The position numbers and the translations under genes are program-made. The notes under the pieces are model-generated. The model saw only the letters and a program-made list of their open reading frames with translations. It did no database searches and was not told where the DNA came from. Below, in pieces: positions 35,267-44,486 of a DNA stretch of 64,000 nucleotides; position 1 is the stretch's first letter; the number at the start of each line of letters is the position of its first letter. Source of the stretch: Polaribacter litorisediminis (GTDB taxonomy: Bacteria; Bacteroidota; Bacteroidia; Flavobacteriales; Flavobacteriaceae); assembly GCF_019968605.1 (NCBI RefSeq), contig NZ_CP082966.1, positions 4,081,501 to 4,145,500 on the forward strand. The letters run 5' to 3'.

Positions 35267-35718
35267 TGCACCAAATATGTTTTTAATGATTATCTATTTT
35301 CTGTGTCTGGTCTTTAAAAACTTCTTTTTTATTTATCGGAAGAACCTAGCGTTTTAGAATATAAAAATCTCATAATACCATTTTAGACAGATAACGCGGC
35401 AATAAATCGTTTCTTTTTTGCCTATCTTTTGATTTCAATGAATCAAAAGATAATTCAATTTATGGACACCGTTTCATAAAGCTAAATTTGTATAAAATCT
35501 CTTGTAAAGGTATAAAATTAGATGTTCGTTTTGAAATCAATTATGGTCTAAATGATTAAAAAATAATAGATTAAAGTTAAATATTTCAAAAAATCTCAAA
35601 GATTGACAGTTCAATTCTCAAGAAATTGATGAATATATTTGTCAAAAAGATAAATCAAATCAGTAAATTTAATTAGCAGAAGTGCTTAAGGACAAATAGT
35701 TTTAAAGTGGGAATAGTT
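35267..35718. other. Gene-free 452 bp with a 12-bp palindrome
   Basis: It lies between the batE stop and the CotH gene start. A perfect inverted repeat (TATCTTTTGATT at 35423-35434, complement at 35441-35452) could be the batE operon terminator, although no T-run follows. The stretch 35575-35660 weakly resembles 30960-31060. No coding frame is convincing. Confidence 0.45.
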
Positions 35719-36468
35719 TTAAAGTTCTTTGATCTCATCAGCAATAATCCAGCCTAATTTGCCATCGGCTAGTTTAATCTTTTTCCAGTCGTCTACCCGA
35801 TCTAAAACGATAACTTTTGTGCCTTCATGTAAAGTAAATACTTCTTCAGAGTTTAGAGTTGGTGCATTTCTTACTGCTGTTTTTTCTGCAAAAACGATGG
35901 CTACTTTATTTTTTTTAGTGAAATTATATTGATTGTAAGTAATAAAGAATGAGAAGATCAATAGTAAGAAGCTTACAGTGCTAGTGACAAAGTAAAAACG
36001 TTTTTTTGATGGAGAATCAGCAAAATAAAAGAGTAAAAACAGCAAGCTACCTAAAAAAGAAAAGACCACGACCACAATTGCCCATTGATTATAAGAGAGT
36101 TTTTGTAACCAATTTTTATTCAATTTCTGAAATACTGTTTTTGGTAATTCTTCTATATTATCTAAAGCTAAACGTTTTGCAAAAACTAAATTATTTTTTA
36201 CATCTTCGTTTAAAGGATTTAGTTGTAAAGCCTTTTCATAATAATAAATAGAAGGCCCCACTTTATTTAATTTATAATAACAATTTCCTAGATTATAGTA
36301 GAGTTCAGAAGAAACGAATCCTTGCGTTTCTATTTTCTTATACAGTTCAATAGCCTCTTCAATTTTTTCGTTTTTATATAAATCGTTGGCATCTGTAAAC
36401 AGTTCAGTTGTATTTTGTGCAACGACAGCGTTTGCAATGATCAACAATAAAAAAAGGATTTTTTTCAT
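35719..36468 (-). CDS. batE: BatE: TPR and SH3-like domain protein
   Basis: 249 residues, signal peptide ending VVAQ. Two TPR units (about 20-95: LFTDANDLYKNEKIEEAIELYKKIE, NLGNCYYKLNKVGPSIYYYEKALQLNP), two membrane helices (about 125-145 and 155-175) and a C-terminal bacterial SH3 domain (about 190-249). This is the layout of BatE, last gene of the Bacteroides aerotolerance operon. It is 2 bp from batD. It is probably an inner-membrane scaffold with the SH3 domain in the periplasm. Confidence 0.87.
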   Translation of the reverse strand: MKKILFLLLIIANAVVAQNTTELFTDANDLYKNEKIEEAIELYKKIETQGFVSSELYYNLGNCYYKLNKVGPSIYYYEKALQLNPLNEDVKNNLVFAKRLALDNIEELPKTVFQKLNKNWLQKLSYNQWAIVVVVFSFLGSLLFLLFYFADSPSKKRFYFVTSTVSFLLLIFSFFITYNQYNFTKKNKVAIVFAEKTAVRNAPTLNSEEVFTLHEGTKVIVLDRVDDWKKIKLADGKLGWIIADEIKEL

Positions 36469-36469
36469 C

Positions 36470-38296
36470 TTATAATTGTTTATCTAATTCAACGATTACT
36501 TGTTTTGCTTTCTCAAATTCAGCTTTCATTTCTGTATTCGTAACAGGTGTATAACGTGCGAAATCAGAAGCTTTTAACACATCTATAAAGTGCATTATAG
36601 TCGTGTTGTTTATATTTCTGTCTTCAAGAATTTTTGTAATGTTTTCTTTACTGATATCCGCAATTTCAACACCTAATTTTGCTTTTAAATAGTTATGCAA
36701 AGCTCTTTCTAAAGCCTCATAAAAAGCTTCTTTTTTACCCAATTGTTTCTGTGCTTCAGACAAATATTTTTTAGCTAATTTTTCGGCTTTTCGTTGTTTT
36801 CTTCCAATAATGTCGCTATTTCGTTTTTGATTATTTTTAGCAATTAGAATTCCTATTGGAATGATTATTAATGGAAGAAAAAGAAGTGCATAAAAAAGAT
36901 TTGATTGATAAAAATCGATGGATTCTTTTAAAGTTAGTGCTGTAGTGGTTTGAATGTATCTAAAGTTTTTTCCAGTCGAAACAACATTTCTCTTCGCTAC
37001 AGTATTTGTATTATTCGATACTATTTCTTTTCCTTCTGTAACATCTACAAATAAATCATCTGTAGCGATGGTGGTATATTTTTCTGAACTAGGATTAAAG
37101 TAGGAAAAAGAAACGCTTGGTATTTTGTATTTTCCTTTGTATTGAGGCACTACAGTATAGGTATCTGTAACACCACCCGTCAAGCCATCGGTATTCACTT
37201 TTACTCTTTCTTTTCTTTCGGGTTGATATTTTTCTAACTCAGCAGGAGTTTGAACAGTCGGTAGTTCAAATAATTTTAAATTTCCTTTTCCTGAAACCGC
37301 TACTTTTATTTGTGACGATTCATTGGCTTTTAAAATATCTTTACTTAAAGAAACATCAAAGTTAAATTGACCCACTGCGCCTGTAAAATTCTCTGGTTTG
37401 CCTTCTAAAGGAAGACTTTTAGGACTAATTACTTTTTTAGCCGAAGCAAATTCTTTGCGAATATTTTTGGTAATTACGTTTCCAAAAAAATCTGCCCTGC
37501 CTGAGGGAACTCCAATAACAATATCCATTTTCATGGGATCTATCGTCAATTTTCCGGTCTTAGTAGGAATTAGTAATGCTTTCTGAAGGACAATGTATCT
37601 GTAATTTTCACCATTATATTTTCCCATTTTTACAGGAAAACCTTTGATGTCAATTTCTTGATTCCAGAAACCGTTGTATTGCGGAGCTTCGGTTACAGAA
37701 GTATCATAAACGCTTACATTTTCACTGACATATAATCTATATTCTACATAAATTCCTTCGCCAACAAACGGTTTAGATTTAGAAATTTCTGCAATTAAAT
37801 GGATATTTTGTTGGGCAATATAATCAGGATCATTTGGGTTTTCAGGAACATCAATAGGATCTAAAACTATGATTTTAATCATTTTAGAATCGATGGCAGT
37901 TCTGTTAATTTCTATACTAGCTGGACCAATAATAAGCTCTCCTTTTCTTTTAGGTTGAAGAATATAGGAATAAGACTGAGAGAAACTTTTTTTTCCGTTA
38001 ATCCAAGACTGGCTTACAGATTGGCTAGGACCTTGTATCACCTTAAAATTATTAAATTTAGGCGGTTTAAAATTATCTGCACCTTGTCTGTTAACAGAAA
38101 ATTGAATTTTTAAACGTTGATTAAGACCTAATTTATTTTTACTCACGGTAACTTCTAGCGTAGGTTTTTGAGCAAATGCAGAGAGTGTTAGCAAACTTAT
38201 GCATATCAAGAACCCTCTCCTAACGTTCTTGAATAGGAGAAAAGCAATACTTAAACTGGACTTTTTAAAATAATCTTTTAAATTCATACTAGGCAA
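36470..38296 (-). CDS. batD: BatD oxygen-tolerance protein
   Basis: 608 residues. The signal sequence (GFLICISLLTLSAFAQ) is preceded by an unusually long ~28-residue charged N-terminal region, encoded by a degenerate palindromic element (38205-38245). The ectodomain consists of repeated Ig-like BatD modules (PF13584: KNKLGLNQRLKIQFSVN, KPFVGEGIYVEYRLYVS, LKANESSQIKVAVSG). One membrane helix lies at about 465-485, then a Lys-rich cytoplasmic tail. It is 89 bp after batC with another repeat copy in the gap. Confidence 0.9.
   Translation of the reverse strand: MPSMNLKDYFKKSSLSIAFLLFKNVRRGFLICISLLTLSAFAQKPTLEVTVSKNKLGLNQRLKIQFSVNRQGADNFKPPKFNNFKVIQGPSQSVSQSWINGKKSFSQSYSYILQPKRKGELIIGPASIEINRTAIDSKMIKIIVLDPIDVPENPNDPDYIAQQNIHLIAEISKSKPFVGEGIYVEYRLYVSENVSVYDTSVTEAPQYNGFWNQEIDIKGFPVKMGKYNGENYRYIVLQKALLIPTKTGKLTIDPMKMDIVIGVPSGRADFFGNVITKNIRKEFASAKKVISPKSLPLEGKPENFTGAVGQFNFDVSLSKDILKANESSQIKVAVSGKGNLKLFELPTVQTPAELEKYQPERKERVKVNTDGLTGGVTDTYTVVPQYKGKYKIPSVSFSYFNPSSEKYTTIATDDLFVDVTEGKEIVSNNTNTVAKRNVVSTGKNFRYIQTTTALTLKESIDFYQSNLFYALLFLPLIIIPIGILIAKNNQKRNSDIIGRKQRKAEKLAKKYLSEAQKQLGKKEAFYEALERALHNYLKAKLGVEIADISKENITKILEDRNINNTTIMHFIDVLKASDFARYTPVTNTEMKAEFEKAKQVIVELDKQL
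38205..38245 (-). repeat. Degenerate palindromic element inside the batD signal region
   Basis: On the minus strand it reads TTTTCTCCTATTC, then AACGTTAGGAGAGGG, an imperfect hairpin. It encodes the FLLFKNVRRG stretch immediately before the hydrophobic core. The gene at 41341-42348 has a similar insert at the same place relative to its signal peptide. Confidence 0.45.
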
Positions 38297-38348
38297 TTCT
38301 AACTTTTCTAAAAGGAAAGAAATTTTTGATTCTATTTTTATTTAATGT

Positions 38349-38387
38349 GATTGTAATTTCTTTCTTCTTAAGAAGGATTGGAGGCTA
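38349..38387. repeat. Palindromic repeat in the batC-batD gap
   Basis: TTTCTTCTTAAGAAGGATTG contains the dyad CTTCTTAAGAAG. A related sequence (TTCCTTTTAAGAAGATTAAG) lies in the gap at 42371-42406. Both look like worn copies of the interspersed palindromes common in flavobacterial genomes. Confidence 0.45.
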
Positions 38388-39212
38388 CCAATCTTTTTCT
38401 TGTTTTACTTTTTTACCTTTTGCTTTTTTAGCATTCATTTTCTTTTGTGTCTTTTTTTCCTCGTTATTTAAACTTTCTAGCAATTGCTTAATTTGTTGAG
38501 GAGACATTTTTCCTTGTTGAGGTTTTGGCTTTTGTTTTTCGTCTTTTTTATCATCTTTTTTAGGATCTTGATTCTTTTTTTTATCTTCATCTTCATCTCC
38601 TTTACCATCTTTATCCTTGTCGTCTTTTTTATCTTTCTTATCATCATCACCTTCTTTCTTGTCTTTATCTTTGTCCTTATTTTTATCGTCCTTATTTTTT
38701 TTGTCTTTGTTTTTATCGTCTTTATTTTTGTCGTCTTTATTTTGCTCATTTTCTTTGTCAAGTAGTTTTTGAGCAACCGCTAAATTATAGCGCGTTTCAT
38801 CATCTTTAGAATTGTTTCGCAATGAATTTTTATAAGCATCTACTGCTCCTTGATAATTTTTAGTTTCCATCATAGAATTACCAAGATTATGGTAGGCTTC
38901 TGCTTTTGTAAACTTGTCTTCTGCTGTTTTTGCTGATAATTCGTATTGAGGCGCTGCTTCTTTAAAATTTTGGCTTTCATACAAAGCATTTCCTAAATTA
39001 TAACTTGCCTTATCGTAATTGGCGTTGTTGTCTAAAGCTTTTCTATAGGCAACAGAGGCATCTGTATATTTTTTTTGCGCATATAATTGATTGCCTTGTC
39101 TTACCATTTTTCTTGCTTTACGTTGCAAAGCAATAGAGTCTTTTTGTGCAAGCATTTTTGCTGATGAAAATAGCATTAAAAAGATAAGAATCGTTTGTAT
39201 GTAAATTTTCAT
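38385..39212 (-). CDS. batC: BatC: TPR protein with Lys/Asp-rich tail
   Basis: 275 residues, signal peptide ending KMLAQ. Three or four TPR units (about 32-155: GNQLYAQKKYTDASVAYRKAL, YNLGNALYESQNFKEAAPQYE, YHNLGNSMMETKNYQGAVDAY). From about 160 to 230 the sequence is almost entirely Lys, Asp, Asn and Glu (repeats of KNKDDK), then a basic tail ending KQEKDW. The charged tract is also low-complexity at the DNA level. It is 5 bp from batB. It probably mediates protein contacts within the Bat complex. Confidence 0.87.
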   Translation of the reverse strand: MKIYIQTILIFLMLFSSAKMLAQKDSIALQRKARKMVRQGNQLYAQKKYTDASVAYRKALDNNANYDKASYNLGNALYESQNFKEAAPQYELSAKTAEDKFTKAEAYHNLGNSMMETKNYQGAVDAYKNSLRNNSKDDETRYNLAVAQKLLDKENEQNKDDKNKDDKNKDKKNKDDKNKDKDKDKKEGDDDKKDKKDDKDKDGKGDEDEDKKKNQDPKKDDKKDEKQKPKPQQGKMSPQQIKQLLESLNNEEKKTQKKMNAKKAKGKKVKQEKDW

Positions 39213-39217
39213 TTTAA

Positions 39218-40264
39218 TTAATTTTTTGTTTTCTCTTCATTAAATAGATCTACTTTCTTTAACCATTTTGTTTTCTTATCGAACAAGAAAGTATCAAAAA
39301 GTAAAAATAAAATTCCGATGCCTAAAAACCATTGAAATTGGTCTTTGTAATCTGCAAATTGTTTGGTTTCAAACTCGCTTTTTTCGGCATTTGCAATGAT
39401 TTCAGACATCCTTTTTACAGGGTTTTCAGTAACATTACCATCAATGTAGCGCCCGTTGGCAATGTCTGCGATTTCCTCTAAAACAGCGGCGTTCCGTTTT
39501 GTTATCACCGTTTCGCCTTGTCGATCTTTTTTATAGCCAATCATTGCACCATTTAAGCGCATCGGAATTGGTCCTCCTCTTTCTGTGCCAACTCCAACGG
39601 TATAAATCTTTACACCATCATTAAACAAATTTTGTGCCACTTGTTTTGTTTCTTCTTCATGGTCTTCACCATCAGAAATAATCACTAAAAACCGATTGGT
39701 TTGATCATCATTATTATAATAGGTTTTGGCCAATTGTAACGCTTCATTAATAGCCGTTCCTTGACTAGAAACCATATCTGGATTGGCATTTTGTAAAAAC
39801 ATATTTGCCGCCGCATGATCTGTGGTAATAGGTAAAAGAGGATAAGAATTACCTGCATAAATAATAATACCAACTCTATCGGAACCAAGTTTATCTATAA
39901 TTTTTGAAATGATTTGCTTTGCTTTTTCTAGTCTGTTTGGGGCAATATCTTCTGCCAACATACTTTTAGAAACATCTAAGGCAAAGACGACATCTACACC
40001 TTCTCTTTTAACCGTTTTTAGTTTAGAACCCATTTTTGGATTTACCAAAGAAATCACCAAAAAAGCAATTCCCAAGGACAACATCATCAATTTTAAAACG
40101 GATTTAAATGTGGAGGAGTTGGGCGCTAATCTTTTTAGCAATTCAGTATTGGAGAATTTACGCTGCGTTCTTTTTTTCCACCATAAAACCAATAGAAAAA
40201 CTACAATCATTGCTGGAATGACTGCTAATAGATAAAAATAAATTGGTTCTTCTAATTTGTACAT
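39218..40264 (-). CDS. batB: BatB: membrane-anchored VWA protein
   Basis: 348 residues. Two N-terminal membrane segments (about 8-28 and 57-77), a von Willebrand A domain (about 88-290) with the MIDAS motif DVSKS and ISDGEDHEEE, and a C-terminal helix (about 310-328). This is the standard BatB layout. The MIDAS metal site suggests protein binding in the periplasm or at the membrane. It is preceded by batA with an 82-bp gap. Confidence 0.9.
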   Translation of the reverse strand: MYKLEEPIYFYLLAVIPAMIVVFLLVLWWKKRTQRKFSNTELLKRLAPNSSTFKSVLKLMMLSLGIAFLVISLVNPKMGSKLKTVKREGVDVVFALDVSKSMLAEDIAPNRLEKAKQIISKIIDKLGSDRVGIIIYAGNSYPLLPITTDHAAANMFLQNANPDMVSSQGTAINEALQLAKTYYNNDDQTNRFLVIISDGEDHEEETKQVAQNLFNDGVKIYTVGVGTERGGPIPMRLNGAMIGYKKDRQGETVITKRNAAVLEEIADIANGRYIDGNVTENPVKRMSEIIANAEKSEFETKQFADYKDQFQWFLGIGILFLLFDTFLFDKKTKWLKKVDLFNEEKTKN

Positions 40265-40346
40265 CTCTTGATTATTGAAAGATTCAAAAATTCAAAAATT
40301 AAATTCAGTTTGTTTAATCTTTAAATTCTTCAATATTTTAATATTT

Positions 40347-41357
40347 TTAAATAAAGCTCTTAAATATTGTGTTTCTCAGTAAGAATTCTAAAAGTAAAAA
40401 ACCAAGTGCCAAAAGCACTAAAGGTCTAAACATTTCTTGATAATTATAATATTTAAATTCTTCTATTTTTGTTTTTTCGAGTTTATCAATTTCATCATAA
40501 ATCTCTGCTAATTTCGTGTTATCAGTTGCCCTAAAATATTGTCCGTTTGTTTCAGCTGCAATTTCTTTTAACAACTCCTCATCAATCTCTACTTGCTGTT
40601 TTCTAAAATTTAATAACCCTGTTCTTGGATCTTTACTCCAAGGAAAATCTGCCATTCCGTTTGTACCGATACCAATAGTATATACTTTAATCCCTAATTC
40701 TTTCGCTAATTCTGTGGCGGTTCTGGGGTCTATATTTCCGGAATTATTAACACCATCGGTTAGTAAAATAATCACTTTGCTTTTTGCCTTACTATCTTTT
40801 AATCGATTTACACTAGATCCTAAACCCATACCAATAGCTGTTCCGCCTTCTAATTGCCCCCATTTTAATTCAGAAATTGTACGTTTTACAATTCCCTTAT
40901 CACTTGTAATAGGAGTTTGCGTAAAGCTTTCTCCTGCATATACAACAATACCTATTCGGTCATTTGGTCTTCTATTTACAAAATCTATTGCTACTATTTT
41001 TAAGGCTTCTAACCGGTTAGGGCTTAAATCTCTCGCCAACATACTTGCAGAAACGTCAATTGCCATTACAATGTCTATTCCTTTATTTGTTTTTGTTTTT
41101 TTACTTACAGAAACATTTCTTGGTCTGGCTAAGGCAACAATAATAGCCGCCAATGCTAATAATCTTAAAAGTGATAAGACTGGTTTTAGTTTCGATACGA
41201 AAGAAGATTTTGTTTTAAAACCTTTAATACTGGGTATTGTTAAAACAGCAGCATCTTTTTTTCTGACAAAGAAATACCAAATCGCTAATACAGGAATTAA
41301 TATTAGCAACCACAAAAACTCTGGATTTAGAAATTCGAAATTACTCCAATTCATCAT
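40347..41357 (-). CDS. batA: BatA: membrane-anchored VWA protein
   Basis: 336 residues. It begins with the BatA N-terminal membrane region (FLNPEFLWLLILIPVLAIWYF), a second helix at about 60-80, a VWA domain with MIDAS DVSASM and LTDGVNNSG, and a C-terminal helix at about 308-328. It is paralogous to BatB. The start overlaps the end of the upstream DUF4381-like gene by 17 bp. Confidence 0.9.
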   Translation of the reverse strand: MMNWSNFEFLNPEFLWLLILIPVLAIWYFFVRKKDAAVLTIPSIKGFKTKSSFVSKLKPVLSLLRLLALAAIIVALARPRNVSVSKKTKTNKGIDIVMAIDVSASMLARDLSPNRLEALKIVAIDFVNRRPNDRIGIVVYAGESFTQTPITSDKGIVKRTISELKWGQLEGGTAIGMGLGSSVNRLKDSKAKSKVIILLTDGVNNSGNIDPRTATELAKELGIKVYTIGIGTNGMADFPWSKDPRTGLLNFRKQQVEIDEELLKEIAAETNGQYFRATDNTKLAEIYDEIDKLEKTKIEEFKYYNYQEMFRPLVLLALGFLLLEFLLRNTIFKSFI

Positions 41358-42348
41358 TCTTAATAACTGGTTTTGGTTTTAGATTATGCACTACTTCTTC
41401 GGCATCTTTTCGGTCTTCTTCTATTTCAGGAGCCAAAGGTTTTGATTTTGCAAACTTTACTAAATCTGCCTCACGCAATAAATCTTTTAATTTGTTAATG
41501 GTTTCTTTGTTTGTTTGAATCGCTTCTGAATCATGAAAATCTTTTAACATGTCTATAATTTCATCCGATGTTTTTTCTAAGGCAGGTACTTTAAGTTCGC
41601 GCTCAATGTAACCACGAATTATATCCGTTAATTCGCTATAATATTCTTTTACTTTATTGTTTTGCCAAAGTAGTTTTTCGTCTAATTCGTTTAATTTATA
41701 AATGGCCTCTTCAAAAGGAGGAAGTAATTTATAGGTAGGTTCCTCTTCTTCAATTTTTCTTTTTCTGATTACAAAATAATAAAGCCAAAAGCCAATAATG
41801 AGTAAAGCCGCAATGAGTAAATAGATATAAATTTTAAAATCATCAAAAACATATGGTTCTTTTTTGATTGTTTTTATAGGGTATTTTTTAATTTTAGTGG
41901 TATCAATAGCTACCGTTGCTACTTTTATCAATAAGGAATCTGTTAAATAAGCTTGGTTTTTAACAAAAACTTGTTGTTGAGGTATGTAAAAAGCGCCACT
42001 ATCAAAACCAGTGATAATATATTTTTGAATAAGCATATTACGAAGCGTATCGATTTTTGCGGAATCGATAATTTCTAAACCTTTGAGTTCTAATTTGGGT
42101 AGGATTACATTTTCTATTTCGTTTACAGAAATTCTAAAATTAAACTGTTCACCAATTTTAATGCTAGAGGTTTCTACCTGCGCTTTTACCATTGGATTTT
42201 GGCTAAAGACAGTATGGCTGAAAATTAGGAAAATAAAAAAGAACAAAAAGCCTCTTACCTCAATCCTCTTTCCGAAAGGAAAGGAATACTTGGCTTGTAC
42301 TTTTTTATGCATTTTTTGAAATATGTTATAGGTACTTATTGTTTTCAA
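41341..42348 (-). CDS. DUF4381/BatD-like membrane protein of the Bat operon
   Basis: 335 residues. A long N-terminal region before the signal helix (FLFFFIFLIFSHTVFSQ) contains the segment SFPFGKRIEVRG, encoded by a palindromic element. Then follow an Ig-like ectodomain (about 60-150), one membrane helix (about 172-192) and a cytoplasmic helical domain (RGYIERELKVPALEKTSDEI...) typical of DUF4381. It sits between the DUF58 gene and batA, as usual in flavobacteria. Met13 is an alternative start. Confidence 0.8.
   Translation of the reverse strand: MKTISTYNIFQKMHKKVQAKYSFPFGKRIEVRGFLFFFIFLIFSHTVFSQNPMVKAQVETSSIKIGEQFNFRISVNEIENVILPKLELKGLEIIDSAKIDTLRNMLIQKYIITGFDSGAFYIPQQQVFVKNQAYLTDSLLIKVATVAIDTTKIKKYPIKTIKKEPYVFDDFKIYIYLLIAALLIIGFWLYYFVIRKRKIEEEEPTYKLLPPFEEAIYKLNELDEKLLWQNNKVKEYYSELTDIIRGYIERELKVPALEKTSDEIIDMLKDFHDSEAIQTNKETINKLKDLLREADLVKFAKSKPLAPEIEEDRKDAEEVVHNLKPKPVIKNDELE
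42250..42290 (-). repeat. Degenerate palindromic element inside the DUF4381-like gene
   Basis: On the minus strand TTCCTTTCCTTTCGGAAAG is followed by AGGATTGAGGTAAGAGG. It is in frame and encodes FPFGKRIEVRG directly before the signal helix. Compare the batD insert at 38205-38245. Confidence 0.5.
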
Positions 42349-42370
42349 TTTTTATTTTGTTTTACTCGTC

Positions 42371-42406
42371 ATGAGTTTCTTCCTTTTAAGAAGATTAAGA
42401 TGGGCT
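42371..42406. repeat. Palindromic repeat between the DUF58 and DUF4381-like genes
   Basis: TTCTTCCTTTTAAGAAGATT, then AAGATGGGC, related to 38349-38387. It lies in a 61-bp intergenic gap of the operon. Confidence 0.45.
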
Positions 42407-42409
42407 TTT

Positions 42410-43294
42410 TTATTTCCCTTTATATTTAAAATAGCCTAATAATTTTTTTACATAACTTTCATCAACCCTTGTGTTAATAGTGCCGGCACCGCCTCTTTTA
42501 AAGGTATTCATGTAATAATCAGCAAGCCTTAAAGCATTGGCTTTGTAATTTCTTCTAGTTGTTTTAGACGATGTATTCACTAGTTGAATAGCTCCAGTTT
42601 CTGAGTCTAACATAGGAACCATTCCTAAATTCGGAATTTCTTCATCGTGCTTATCATACACTCTAATACCCGTTAAATCGTGTTTGTTAGCTGCAATTTT
42701 AAGTGTTTTTTCATAATCATCATCCATAAAATCAGATAGCATAAAAACAATTGCACTTCTTTTAATGACACTAGATAAAAATTTTAAAGCTGCCGCAATA
42801 TTTGTTTTTTTACTTTTTGGATGAAATTCAATCAATTCTCTAATGATTCTTAAAACGTGGCTTTTTCCTTTTTTAGGCGGAATAAACAACTCAATATCAT
42901 CAGAAAATAAAATTAAACCTACTTTATCGTTATTTTGAGTGGCAGAAAAAGCAAGGGTTGCTGCAATTTCTGTAACCGTATCTTTTTTAAATTGTGAGGA
43001 TGTTCCGAAAGATTCTGAACCAGAAACATCCACCATTAACATCATGGTTAATTCACGCTCTTCTTCAAAAACTTTAATATAAGGTTCGTTATAACGCGCA
43101 GTAACATTCCAGTCGATGGCTCTTACATCATCACCAAATTGATATTGGCGCACTTCAGAAAAAGTCATACCTCGTCCTTTAAAAGAGGAATGGTATTCGC
43201 CCCCAAAAATATCATTAGACAAACGCTTTGTCTTAATTTCTATTTTACGAACTTTTTTGAGTATTTCTTTGGTATCCATTTGTTGAATTGTCAT
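42410..43294 (-). CDS. DUF58 domain protein of the Bat operon
   Basis: 294 residues, cytoplasmic. The N-terminal IKTKRLSNDIFGGEYHSSFKGRGMTFSEVRQYQFGDDVRAIDWN is the DUF58 hallmark, followed by a VWA-like fold (MLMVDVSGSESFG). In moxR operons DUF58 proteins act with the AAA+ ATPase. It lies 60 bp after moxR. An in-frame Met at residue 6 (MDTKEILKK) is an alternative start. Confidence 0.9.
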   Translation of the reverse strand: MTIQQMDTKEILKKVRKIEIKTKRLSNDIFGGEYHSSFKGRGMTFSEVRQYQFGDDVRAIDWNVTARYNEPYIKVFEEERELTMMLMVDVSGSESFGTSSQFKKDTVTEIAATLAFSATQNNDKVGLILFSDDIELFIPPKKGKSHVLRIIRELIEFHPKSKKTNIAAALKFLSSVIKRSAIVFMLSDFMDDDYEKTLKIAANKHDLTGIRVYDKHDEEIPNLGMVPMLDSETGAIQLVNTSSKTTRRNYKANALRLADYYMNTFKRGGAGTINTRVDESYVKKLLGYFKYKGK

Positions 43295-43354
43295 TTAACA
43301 TTTATCAATTATCGGTTTCACATTTTAAACAAATAATTGTTCAGTGATAATTGT

Positions 43355-44344
43355 TTATGGCACTTCTACTTCATTAATAATTGAATTAATAATATCTACA
43401 GAAGTTACATTTTCTGCTTCTGCTTCATAGGTAATGCCAATTCTGTGACGCAAAACATCAAAAACAACAGCTCTTACATCCTCTGGAATTACGTAGCCTC
43501 TTCTTTTTATAAAAGCATAACATTTTGCCGCTTTTGCTAAATTGATACTTCCCCTTGGCGAAGCTCCAAAACTGATTAAATCTTTTAAATTGGGTAAATT
43601 ATATTTTTCAGGATAACGCGTTGCAAAAATAATATCAAGAATATATTTTTCGATTTTTTCGTCCATATACACTTCACCAGCAATTTGTCTCGCTCTTATA
43701 ATTTGTTCAACAGAAACCACAGGATTTACATTGGCAAATCCTCCTGTTAAATTCTGACGCATAATTATTTGTTCATCTTGTAATTTCGGATAGTCGATCA
43801 CAACCTTTAACATAAATCGATCTACCTGAGCTTCTGGTAAAGGATATGTACCTTCTTGTTCTACAGGGTTTTGTGTTGCCATTACTAAAAAAGGTTCATC
43901 CAATTTAAAGGTCGTATCACCAATGGTAATTTGGCGTTCTTGCATGGCCTCTAATAATGCAGATTGTACTTTTGCAGGTGCTCTGTTAATTTCATCTGCT
44001 AAAACAAAGTTTGCAAAAATAGGCCCTTTTTTAATCATGAAATCATTTTCTTTCATGTTATAAATCATGGTTCCAACAACATCTGCAGGTAATAAATCTG
44101 GCGTAAACTGCACTCTACTAAAACTTGCTTGAATAGCTTTGGACAAGGTATTAATTGCTAAAGTTTTTGCCAAACCAGGCACTCCTTCTAATAAAATATG
44201 ACCATTACCGAGCAAACCAATCAACAAACTTTCTATCATTTGTTTTTGCCCAACAATTACTTTATTCATCTCAAAAGTAAGAATATCTATAAAGGCACTT
44301 TCTCTTTCTATTTTTTCATTAATAGCTCTTACATCTACATCCAT
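43355..44344 (-). CDS. moxR: MoxR family AAA+ ATPase
   Basis: 329 residues. Walker A GVPGLAKT (about 55-62), Walker B FVLADEINRAP, sensor 1 MATQNPVEQEG and arginine-finger QVDRFMLK are present. MoxR ATPases act as chaperones for VWA proteins. It is the first gene of the Bat operon and divergent from the ECF sigma gene, so the 142-bp gap should hold both promoters. Confidence 0.92.
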   Translation of the reverse strand: MDVDVRAINEKIERESAFIDILTFEMNKVIVGQKQMIESLLIGLLGNGHILLEGVPGLAKTLAINTLSKAIQASFSRVQFTPDLLPADVVGTMIYNMKENDFMIKKGPIFANFVLADEINRAPAKVQSALLEAMQERQITIGDTTFKLDEPFLVMATQNPVEQEGTYPLPEAQVDRFMLKVVIDYPKLQDEQIIMRQNLTGGFANVNPVVSVEQIIRARQIAGEVYMDEKIEKYILDIIFATRYPEKYNLPNLKDLISFGASPRGSINLAKAAKCYAFIKRRGYVIPEDVRAVVFDVLRHRIGITYEAEAENVTSVDIINSIINEVEVP

Positions 44345-44486
44345 TGTAATATTGTGTATTTCATGTTAAATTTTATAACAAACAAAGCTACAATATTAGC
44401 AAAATTTTTCTTGTTAAAAGAAGGTTAAAGATGATTCATTATTTTTTTATTATTTTTAGGGCTACCTTTACAGAAGACATTTTATT

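Noticed and set aside
38484..38765. Very hydrophobic plus-strand frame opposite batC
   Set aside because: It is the complement of the Lys/Asp-rich tract, which yields Phe/Ile/Val codons by chance.
40516..41382. Long open frame antisense to batA
   Set aside because: It mirrors the codon pattern of batA, has no homology-like motifs and no promoter; an antisense shadow.
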